From positions 7,269,035 to 7,333,034 of the forward strand of contig NC_064772.1 of assembly GCF_011397635.1 (NCBI RefSeq): a DNA stretch of 64,000 nt. The letters are read 5' to 3'. The position numbers and the translations under genes were made by a program. The stretch is from Epinephelus fuscoguttatus (Eukaryota > Chordata > Actinopteri > Perciformes > Serranidae). Of the stretch, positions 44,701 to 64,000 are shown in pieces. Below the pieces are notes generated by a model. It had not been told where the DNA came from. It was given only the letters and a program-made list of their open reading frames with translations, and searched no databases. How positions within the stretch are numbered: the stretch's first letter is position 1; each line of letters opens with the position of its first letter.

Positions 44701-47573
44701 TAGTAAGTGCTATATCGTAGGCAACTGGACTTGCTTGCATTTCTTGGAGACGTTTTGCCTCTCATTCAAGAAGGTTCTTCAGTTCTAAATGACTGGTACG
44801 AAACCCTGTGTGGGTGTGAACCCTTGCAGAGTCGTAGGGGTCATATGTGAGCTCTTAGTTTTAGAGTCGGTAAGGTCACTGTGAGTCGTTGACCCACCTG
44901 GCTACTATGTGAGTCGTTAGGGTCATGTGGGACCAGGGGTGAATTGGTGTGAAGTCGTCTGGGGAGGGGTCCCAAGATTGCATTGTAGGTGGGTGATAAG
45001 TGGTGTCGTAAGCCACCCCTCTGTTTAACGATGGTTGTTCCAGCTTGACGTAGATGACTTCTCTTACTCCTCTTTCAAACCATCTTTCTTCCCTGGCCAA
45101 GATGTGCACATTGCTGTTCTCAAAGGAGTGTCCCTTCTCCTGTAGATGTAAGTGGACAGCTGAGTGTTGACCTGAGGAGTGGTTGTTTAACCTCCCCACT
45201 GTATAAATCTGTGCATTCCTGGCTGCACTGAACTGCCCACACTACATTACTCTTAGGGATGGGGCCAATCCGATCCAGTATCGGTATTGGGTTCCGATAC
45301 CAACGTAATTCACCGATTGGAAATTTCCGATCCACGAGCCGCGTCTGTGCTTTCACGTTGTCTGCTGGAATGATATGATGATTGCTACATAGTAGTGTTG
45401 CACTGACTGAGGTACTAAAACGCGACGGTACATATGATACTATAATGTTGGAGTACCGTAGTACTACGGTACCTCATGGTACCACCACTGTGGGATATGA
45501 TCAAAGTCCAATCGCAAGAGCGTGAGTGTCCATGCGGCGTCCAATAACGGCGCGCGCTGTCCACCTGGCACTCGATATGCCGCTGCAGTGGTTTGTTTTC
45601 CAGTGACATTTCAGGTATGAACTGAGCTATTGAGTATCTTTAAGCAGTGAAAGTTATTATTCATTTCTTTTTACTTGTAGGTTAGATTATGCTACAGTAA
45701 TTTGTTTTCCACTACAGAGCTCTACGGTGCGAGCATTTTACTGGCATTTGCGACTAAAAATAGTTTTGTGCATGCAAAATAAATCATTCAGCACTCTGTG
45801 CGAGTACAGATTTCAACCAGCAGCAGAAACTAAAGGCAAATCCTGCCGGTTGAGGGTTGAACGGGGCTCACAGACGGGAATGTATTCCTGTCAAATACGG
45901 TGCAAGAACGGCTTACCAGCGACAGCAACTCCAGGTCCAATAATATCCTCTTCTTGGCGTCATGACTGCCCAAAAGTACCTGAATAGCTGAACTGTGGCG
46001 GCACACGGGTATGTGACGTGTCAGAGGAGAAACGAGCCGTTCACATTTCTCTCTGTGGCAGGTAACGGTCCACAAACCTCACCGCACTTTAGGGACTGTT
46101 CTTTACTTATGAAGGGACTGTTCTTTACTTGTCAGGGGAGGAGGGTGGCTGGTTGATTCTTATTTTATTTATTTATTTTATTTTGATCCCCCCTATGTTA
46201 ATCACTGATTGATGCTGTTTTTGAAGTCTGAATAAGTCAAAAAGTAATTTATTCCTTTGAAATATCATTGATGTATTATAGAAAAGTGATTTATCTTTTT
46301 ATAAATGACAAAAGGCACATCTGCCTCATTTTCGCTGTGGTATCCTGATACTACTCAGAACCATGATACTTTCACTGGTATCGTACCGTGGGTCCCAATT
46401 TTGGTACCGTGACAACACTACTACATAGTAGTGTCTACTTGATTTGTATCTGTGCTGTTCAGATTAATATGACCGGTACTTTTTGTTTTTTGATAGTGTA
46501 TATTGCACTAGTAGTTTAACACTACAATTTAATAAATATTGACAATCAAGTTGAAACCCTTACAGTTGCATAGGCTATTTGTTTTAAGGATGGGATTTTT
46601 CCTGTGAGCAGGATTTCCTGCTTTTCTTACCTTATACTTACCTCAAGTTGCCTTTTGGGACATACATGCATACATACGTGCATATCATACTTGCCTGTAG
46701 AGAGGAGTTTATTACAGCCTCATATAAAATCAACAATAATGATAATAATAATAATATTAAAGCAAACAGAGCTCTGGTATCTAGTATCGGTATCGGCAGA
46801 TATCCAAATTCAGGTATCGGGATCGGATCGGAAGTGAAAAAATGTGGATCGGTGCATCCCTAATTACTCTGCTTATGTCTGGGTGTTTTGTCCTTAGGGT
46901 GGACAAGTTTCTGTCTCATTGTGTTACTGGGATTAAAGTGCACAGGGTTGTGGTGTTTGAAAATCCTCCTGAGTTTCTCAGATACTCCTGCGACATAAGG
47001 AATGACAATGTTGTTTAGTTTCCAAAGGTCCAGTTGGGATAGCCACAGGTTTGATGTGCTTCCCTGATGTGTTTCTGTTCCTTCACCTTCCCCTCTGTCC
47101 TAGTGGACACGTTTTCAGCCCGATGATTCAGTGTCCTGCTGTTTGACTCTCACCACGGACTGGAGCACAAGTTGGGAGTTATCAGTAACTGATAATTCCA
47201 GCATAGTATACCGTTAGGTTAAAGATCTGAGTATTTCTGACAAGCCTTTTCATGAACACTGTTAACTATGTTCACTGCATGCAAAAGATAAATATTTACT
47301 TAAGCTACAGAAAGACAAGGGTGAAAAATACTGGATGAAATGGGGCTGTTACTCTCAGGACACAGACACTGGATAACACTATTTTTCTTTGTTTTCAATA
47401 ATAAGAACAGTTAAAAAAAGAGATGACAAAGCCTTTTGACTCTTGCAGGTGGAGAAGTCTTGAATTATTTTTCCATCTGAGATGTTTGATGCAGGTGTTT
47501 TTGTGTTTGTGTGACAGAGTCGATGCTGTACCTGGACGGGAAGAGACACTTTAATCAGACTGTGGGGGAATGA
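28817..47573 (+). CDS. acot9: acot9, mitochondrial acyl-CoA thioesterase 9 (complete)
   Basis: It hydrolyses acyl-CoAs to free acid and CoA in mitochondria. Coding exons: 28817-28830, 30696-30790, 35670-35715, 37401-37571, 37651-37688, 37785-37868, 38567-38670, 39779-39852, 41561-41628, 41714-41825, 42857-42947, 43251-43336, 43420-43507, 43800-43950, 47518-47573. All are GT-AG; the sum is 1278 nt, 425 aa plus TGA, with phase correct at every junction. The N-terminus MLSPRLLLLRSAASLTTRSF is a basic, acid-free mitochondrial targeting sequence. Two hot-dog thioesterase domains follow: one around PLSIVTALVDKI and DIKFTGHVTWVG, a second around NIFNRIFGGFLMRKAYELGW. The linker is acidic (EGPEEEELFQEGE). 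Sequence agrees closely with human ACOT9 as I recall it. The introns hold most of the repeats of this window. Confidence 0.97.
29280..29904. mobile_element. Palindromic TTAA-flanked MITE, acot9 intron 1
   Basis: It is flanked by TTAA at 29276-29279 and 29905-29908. The left half (TACGGTAGATGTCAGTTGGC, GCTAAGCAATCT) is mirrored by the right half (GCTTAGCTTCTG, GCCTTCTACTGTATGTAATA). Same family as 35940-36699. No coding capacity. Confidence 0.8.
30007..30330. repeat. hAT-like MITE fragment
   Basis: It begins AGGGGTGTAATGATACACCG, a common fish hAT-type terminus, followed by AT-rich sequence with GATATAACGAT. The right terminus was not found. Confidence 0.4.
31030..31141. mobile_element. Tc1/mariner-type MITE, 112 bp
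   Basis: It starts CAGTGGCTTGCAAAAATATT and ends GAATACTTATGCAAGGCACTG, flanked by TA on both sides. The ends are inverted copies of each other. It lies in acot9 intron 2. Confidence 0.85.
31913..31979. repeat. (TG)n microsatellite, about 33 units
   Basis: The longest dinucleotide run in the window, in acot9 intron 2, about 120 bases before the coiled-coil relic. Confidence 0.97.
32097..33198 (+). pseudogene. Intronless coiled-coil protein gene, broken
   Basis: An ATG opens a 193-codon frame of almost pure heptad-type sequence rich in E, K, Q and L (e.g. LETENEILKEKVDFL, KEELKSVMKELRSVK). It leaves frame at about 32625-32635, continues in another frame from 32653 (LLKLEKQKLEKEMG), meets TAG at 32968-32970, and stays open in that frame to TAG at 33196-33198. 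The whole is about 367 codons. The block IHKVIKNRD...LLHCQHE recurs as FHQVIKDRD...LLHCQHE about 80 residues later. After the second copy, KKISIQ of the first is matched by EISIQ only in the shifted frame, which locates the lesion. I do not recognise the parent. It is either a processed retrocopy (no clear poly(A)) or a small gene on the same strand inside acot9 intron 2. Confidence 0.6.
33915..34095 (+). pseudogene. Possible LINE reverse-transcriptase fragment
   Basis: A short open segment contains TPLLCSLLGLTAAARIQLKS, resembling the C-terminal LHWLPV..RI.FK motif of fish L2-like elements. It then runs into a copy of the ATTAATC-rich repeat. Too short for certainty. Confidence 0.35.
34260..35669. 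other. Rest of acot9 intron 2
   Basis: A copy of the dispersed repeat also found at 250-470 lies at about 34540-34680. Otherwise nothing recognised up to the acceptor at 35669. Confidence 0.45.
35940..36699. mobile_element. Palindromic TTAA-flanked MITE, acot9 intron 3
   Basis: TTAA occurs at 35936-35939 and 36700-36703. Ends are AGGGATAGTTCGG and ...TGTCCTATCCCT. The two halves are inverted copies over about 350 bp: GGAGCTGCTGGTCTACCACT at about 36282 is answered by CAGCAGCTCCCG at about 36419. The transcript could fold into one long hairpin. It can be read as a non-autonomous piggyBac-type (TTAA) element. Confidence 0.82.
36725..37210 (+). repeat. Dispersed LINE-tail-like repeat
   Basis: It starts AATCAGAATCAGGTTTGTTG and CACATGCAAGGAATTTGCCT and ends TGTGACAAATAAACCTTTGA, a common fish 3' tail. 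An open frame spans it but has no recognisable domain. Confidence 0.5.
37239..37385 (+). repeat. Poly(A) run and tRNA-derived SINE abutting acot9 exon 4
   Basis: A run of about 18 A (37239-37256) is followed by a SINE: head TAGCCCAGGCACCCCATGTG, box-B-like GGTTTGATTGCAACCC, body TGGCTCTTTGCTCCATGTCT. Its end lies about 15 bases before the acceptor AG at 37399-37400. Confidence 0.65.
37574..37598. repeat. (CA)n directly after the acot9 exon 4 donor
   Basis: The donor CAG|GTACAC merges directly into the CA run, which starts at intron base 3. Confidence 0.95.
38674..38709. repeat. (CA)n directly after the acot9 exon 7 donor
   Basis: CAG|GTAGACACAC...: about 18 CA units begin at intron base 4. 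Confidence 0.95.
39390..39635 (+). mobile_element. LINE-type 3' tail with (ATTG)n end
   Basis: The widespread fish sequence GGAAGAGGGATCCCTCCTCA ... GTTAAAGGGTTTTTTGGGGA ... GATATTGGGCTTTATAAATA, ending in ATTG tandem units, the usual signature of a 5'-truncated LINE insertion. It lies in acot9 intron 7. Confidence 0.65.
40860..41409. mobile_element. DNA transposon (non-autonomous), 550 bp, 9-bp target duplication
   Basis: Termini are TAGCCTG and CAGGCTA. Perfect 9-bp direct repeats ATGAAAAAC flank it at 40851-40859 and 41410-41418. The interior is GC-rich and lacks a transposase. A 9-bp duplication is typical of Mutator-like elements. It lies in acot9 intron 8. Confidence 0.85.
42418..42695 (+). 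mobile_element. TTAA-flanked MITE, 278 bp, acot9 intron 10
   Basis: TTAA at 42414-42417 and 42696-42699. Ends AGGTCCAGTGTGTAGGATTT and CTAAATCCCACACACTAACC are inverted copies. Relatives occur at 6290, 44350, 50593 and 53380. Confidence 0.85.
43961..43985. repeat. (CA)n directly after the acot9 exon 14 donor
   Basis: GAG|GTGAGCCCTCACACAC: the CA run starts at about intron base 10. Confidence 0.95.
44350..44680 (+). repeat. Degenerate copy of the 42418 MITE family
   Basis: It starts AGTTCCAGAGTGTAGGGTTT and shares internal TATAAACGACTCATTCTAAA and TTTTCAGGTGATTATAAACG with the 6290 copy. Ends near TCCTACACATAGGC. Confidence 0.55.
45254..46862. mobile_element. hAT MITE (outer), 8-bp TSD ATTACTCT
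   Basis: Starts TAGGGATGGGGCCAATCCGA and ends GGATCGGTGCATCCCTA. Perfect ATTACTCT duplications occur at 45246-45253 and 46863-46870. It interrupts the Penelope-like relic. Without the inner element it is about 570 bp and non-coding. Confidence 0.93.
45393..46420. mobile_element. hAT-type element (inner), 8-bp TSD CTACATAG
   Basis: Starts TAGTGTTGCACTGACTGAGG and ends ACCGTGACAACACTA. Perfect CTACATAG duplications occur at 45385-45392 and 46421-46428. Length 1028 bp. Sub-terminal GGTAC-rich repeats are present. No recognisable transposase. Confidence 0.93.
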
Positions 47574-48153
47574 AACCAACATATCAGCGGACTGCCTGCC
47601 GAAGCCTTGCAGCATCTGATCAACAAGTTCTGAGAGTGTGTGTGGGGGTGTGTATGTGTGAATGAATGCAGTTAATTTAGTATAGATCCTTTTTGCATCA
47701 CACCTTGTTAACTTTACCGTCCTCCACACGATGACCATGTTTGACTCCTTTATTTTTTCTGGAAGTTTACATTTTGGTGTGAAGAGGACCACTACAGTAC
47801 AACACCGAAATATATTTTTTGAGATTCATTTATATTTTTTTCACTCTTTGTTTCACAGTTGTAACCATGGTTACAGCTACCAGGCGGTTTGTTTTGACAA
47901 CAGGCAGCGTTTACAGCTTCTCAACAGTCAAATGAACCAACAGTTTCCTGGCCTCGTCTTAACTTCATGTATACCTGATTTGCATGGCTTTACAGTATGT
48001 TACATTTTTATATTCCACTGTCGCTTATACGCACAAAACTGTACTTTTTTTTATGGTAAATGGGAAGATTTATTCTGAATGTGTCAGAATGCTGTGAGGG
48101 GGAGGAGGGTGCCATTTTTTTCCTGGCCTTAAGATGTGTATTTACTCAAATGC

Positions 48154-48159
48154 AATAAA
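48154..48159 (+). terminator. acot9: acot9 poly(A) signal
   Basis: AATAAA in TGCAATAAATGAATTC, followed by a T-rich stretch, about 580 bases after the stop codon. Confidence 0.75.
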
Positions 48160-48199
48160 TGAATTCTATTTATCTTGACTTTACAGTCGTCCTTGTGTC

Positions 48200-49800
48200 T
48201 TTGCTTTCATTATGTTTGATACAAGTGATCACTGGTGGGTCAATGTTATATAATACTTAAAGAGAGCTTTGTCAGATGTGAGGAAATAACCCCTGATGAT
48301 CCAACAGTGATGTCATTTTTTACTTTATATTTATAACACAAAGAAAAGTCTCACAGCACCATTATTATTTATCAGAGCAACCAATTAGACTGACCAGCCA
48401 ATGAGAGCCAAGAGAGACTGTGACGTTGTTGTGTGACATCATCTCTGGTGAAGTGATGTGAAGATGTGATGTGATAATTAAGAGATGACATAATTAAATT
48501 AAAGAAAACAATACAGAAACATAGATACTTTATTTATTGCCCCTTGTTTTATTTATTATTTTTATAGCCATAATTTTGATTAACTTATTTATTTTTGTAA
48601 GTAATCATGCTCCTATTTATTTGTTTATTTCCCATATCTCTTTTGGGTCCTGACAATTCCAACTTATTTTGTCAAATTAAAACTGAAAGGCAAAGATGTT
48701 TATCTAATCCCTATTTAAATATAATTATTTGGCTTTACCCATTTGTCTTTTTCTTCGTTGTATTGTAATAAATTAAATGATGTGCAAATAAAGTGATGTA
48801 AAAATATAATATGCTTCATTTATTTATAGTCCATTAATCTATGTTTTTTTTTTTTTACAAAGAAATTTTTATTTTGAAAAATCAAATAATTTTGATTTAT
48901 GTATATACTTTTTTACTTTATTTTAATGTTTTGTTTTTTTTTTACTTATTTATTTATGTCACTTTATGGCCCCATACCACACCAACTGGTATCAACATAA
49001 TAGATAAACAAACAAACAAACAAAAAAAGATTATCTATTTCTTATTTAAATCTTAATATTATTACAGCTGTAACAACTTGTTAAATGATGCGTGCAAGTC
49101 AATCTGTAAATAAAGTCCTGAAAAAAAAGAAGTCAGTTTTGATGGTTTCTTTTTTTGGTATTTGTTTGGCTTCTGTAGTTTTACAAATCTGAAGGCAATC
49201 TTTCTGACCCTGTAGTGTTAATTATACAGTAGAATACAAATGTCCTTGCTTTGTTAAACTTACAGCTTTTGAATTTTCTGTAAACAAAAAAGCTTTAAAA
49301 ACTTAAATTTCTTATCTGCCTGTAACAATGGAAATGTGTCCCTTTTTATATTTTTGCACATCCTGTGCAGGACTGTTGAGCTATTTCAATATAAAACAGT
49401 TATACTGTAAATATTTGTTTGACTATTTTTTAAGTAGAACTATGTTTTTCATATTTTTATTGTATATTTCTCATTCTATATTTATGTTATTAAGTTGTGC
49501 AGTGCTTTTTTTTTTTTTTTTTAATTTCCTCTTAATGTTTGCTTTATGTACCAAACGCCAAGGCAACTTCTTTGTAAGTTAAAACCTACTTGGCACTACA
49601 TTTTATTTTGATTTACATTCTTTAATTAGTCAAACAATCTTCAGGTGTTATTTCTTTTTATCGACATTACTCACAAAAAATTGTTTTGTATTTAATAATT
49701 GGTATATATTTACATCTTTATGTTGTTTGTTATCTTTTCAGGCTTATAATAAAAAAAACGGTTTGCATTTCTGTATTACATTGAATTTTAAATTCCATTT
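48200..49800. other. AT-rich intergenic spacer
   Basis: Between acot9 and pdha1, dominated by T-runs and ATTT words (e.g. 48520-48620, 49500-49520). Fragment ends such as AATAAAGTCCTGAAAAAAAA (49109) look like retroposed tails. No gene recognised. Confidence 0.5.
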
Positions 49801-49811
49801 CCGGGCAGCTG

Positions 49812-49820
49812 TATATAAAA
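49812..49820 (+). promoter_or_regulatory. pdha1: Possible pdha1 TATA box
   Basis: TATATAAAA about 140 bases upstream of the pdha1 ATG, at the change from AT-rich spacer to GC-richer 5' UTR (CCGGAG, GCCGGTCGCCG). Motif seen; use inferred. Confidence 0.4.
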
Positions 49821-49957
49821 CATCCAGGGAACGACTGTTCAATGCAGCCAGTATTCACCCGGAGTAATTGCTTCTACGGACACTAACACGGAATCAGCAG
49901 GGCAGTGATTAACATCCGCTGTTTTAATCCCTTCAGAGCCGGTCGCCGTTCAGTAGC

Positions 49958-62557
<12,600 letters not shown>

Positions 62558-64000
62558 GTAAGCGTACATAAAACTTTCTACAGTCTGTTTTAGAAGACAC
62601 CAGCATCAGTCGCTGAGCTTTCACAGCTTTCTATTCTTTAGATGACTCGGTATATAAAATACACCTCCTACATCAACAAGACAAAAAACCACAATCTTAA
62701 TGACAAGGAAAAACAAAGTATGTAACAAATTTATTTACCCCACACATCAACAACAAGCTTAACCTTTTGTATTGTCACGTGTTAAGTGAACCTATATGAA
62801 ATATGGCAAATATAAATAGCATGCATCATGTCTCTTCAATGCCATTCATCTTTAGATGGATAGATACTTACTGACAGTCTGTATTACTTACATACATACT
62901 TATGCACTTACACAATCAACTACATACTTACTTATTTACATACCTGCATATTTACTCAGTTCCTTCATTTATCCCTTGGATGAAATTCTCATGTCACAGC
63001 AGCAGTACATGAACGAATCGACACTGAACAAAGGAAAGTGCAAAGAAACAAACTTAAAAAACACAAGTATTAGCATAAGAGTCACAGGTATAAAACATTC
63101 CCTTTAAACGTGCACAATGTGCAAATTGCTGTAAGGCGTGCAAACGGATGTTATTATGAGTACTAAGTTCAAATGAAGTATTGCACTTTGGCAGAGAATA
63201 TCAAATACTGCCATCTTTTATCCATTTTTTTTTAATTATATCCTCGGTTGCATTATTGTACATCTGTCCAAGTTCTTAAGCTCGTAACCAGCTGAGCCTT
63301 GATTGTCTGCTACGTATGGTGTCCAATTTAGACTTTGTTCCACTTTTTACCCTGAAATATTAACTCCAATGGTGTGCATTCACTGGTGTTCTGCCTGACA
63401 GGAAGTGGAAATTTGCTGGTGCAACAAAACATTTAATTTTGCATAACTGTGTAGGACTCAATAACAAAGTCTGGAATCTGAGAGGGTGAAACTGCGGGGT
63501 AAAAATAATTTACATATTTCACATCATAGTTCAAACTTCTAATTTAAACCTCTTGTTGCACAATTAATCTGCTTTGTATGAAGGTAACACCTGAAAGCAT
63601 TAACTTGCATACATTTTCCAGGTCACTACTAAAAGTTTTCGCTTACATTTGTGGAAACTGTGCACTTCGTCACTTCTGGTGTAAAAGCTTTGTCAGAATT
63701 TCTTAAGAAAATGTGAGTGGAGCTAGATGAGAAATAGATGTGTTCTTGAGTGTATGTGACCTAAATAGAAATGCTGAACCACAGAAGCACCTACACATTT
63801 GTCTACACGTATATCTGACTTCATCTTGTTTCTTTTTTGGCTGTATGTGTTTTTATAGAAAGTAAGGTTACCATGACTTGGCTAACAAAAATGTAGAGTA
63901 TTGTCATCAGTCAGAAAGGTGCAGTCTTTTGATATTTTGATTGAGTCACTAAAAACACTGATAAGTTAAATGTGATGCTCCTTTGTGTCGAAAGGGGCCA
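62558..64000. other. Start of the next pdha1 intron, to window end
   Basis: A dispersed repeat with TACATACATACTTATGCACT and CCCTTGGATGAAATTCTCAT lies at about 62850-63100. The final pdha1 coding exon was looked for and not found. Confidence 0.5.

Larger units (their letters stand above)
44715..47150 (-). mobile_element. Penelope-like retroelement relic (GIY-YIG end), split by hAT insertions
   Basis: On the minus strand the two flanks 46863-47150 and 44715-45253 read on into each other. Visible codons are VVWAVQCSQECTDLY followed by GEVKQPL, the start of a GIY-YIG endonuclease domain of the fish Penelope-like type. Then come SAVHLHLQEKGHSFENSN, HILAREERWFERGV and YVKLEQPSLNRG. A Ser replaces the expected Ile of the YIG motif and several frame breaks are visible. 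It is a dead fragment lying in acot9 intron 14. Confidence 0.75.

Noticed and set aside
47379..47792. 137-codon minus-strand open frame over the acot9 3' end
   Set aside because: It overlaps the last acot9 coding exon antisense, has no independent signals and no family resemblance.

Overview
The window is vertebrate nuclear DNA, most likely from a spiny-rayed (percomorph-like) teleost. The genes have many GT-AG introns. The repeats are of fish type: tRNA-derived SINEs, L2-like LINE tails, a Tc1 element, hAT and TTAA-flanked MITEs, a Penelope-like element and long (CA)n tracts. The species assignment is inferred from repeat style and protein similarity recalled from memory; no database search was run.

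Four protein genes were reassembled exon by exon from splice sites and reading frame. (1) apoo/MIC26, + strand, 3' part only (1512-9821; upstream exons lie before the window or were not recognised). (2) sat1, spermidine/spermine N1-acetyltransferase, - strand, complete, six coding exons, 171 aa (22854 down to 18086), with a TATA promoter at about 23.06 kb. (3) acot9, mitochondrial acyl-CoA thioesterase, + strand, complete, 15 coding exons that close to a 425-aa frame (28817-47573), with a poly(A) signal at 48154. (4) pdha1, pyruvate dehydrogenase E1 alpha, + strand, 5' part (49958-62557; the last coding exon or exons lie beyond the window). Three products are mitochondrial: MICOS/cristae organisation, acyl-CoA hydrolysis and pyruvate oxidation. 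The fourth, sat1, consumes acetyl-CoA in polyamine catabolism. The apoo-sat1-acot9 order and relative orientations match human Xp22.11, from memory of that locus; pdha1 is directly adjacent here.

Layout: 1-9.8 kb, apoo with large repeat-filled introns. 9.8-17.6 kb, intergenic, mostly dispersed repeats. 17.6-23.2 kb, sat1. 23.2-28.6 kb, intergenic, with a decayed Tc1 transposon (24727-26350), an L1-like relic and a MITE next to the acot9 promoter. 28.8-48.2 kb, acot9, whose introns carry a broken intronless coiled-coil gene, palindromic MITEs, a 9-bp-TSD DNA element, and a hAT-in-hAT-in-Penelope nest with perfect target-site duplications. 48.2-50 kb, AT-rich spacer. 50-62.6 kb, pdha1. 62.6-64 kb, pdha1 intron.

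The best leads concern regulation of sat1. A candidate poison exon, with an in-frame stop and a perfect 18-bp inverted repeat, lies in the intron where mammals carry the polyamine-controlled SSAT-X exon. Two upstream ORFs precede the start codon, the second overlapping it. Other leads are (CA)n tracts directly after four splice donors, a perfect estrogen-response palindrome inside a dispersed repeat, candidate microexons in pdha1, and the coiled-coil gene relic.
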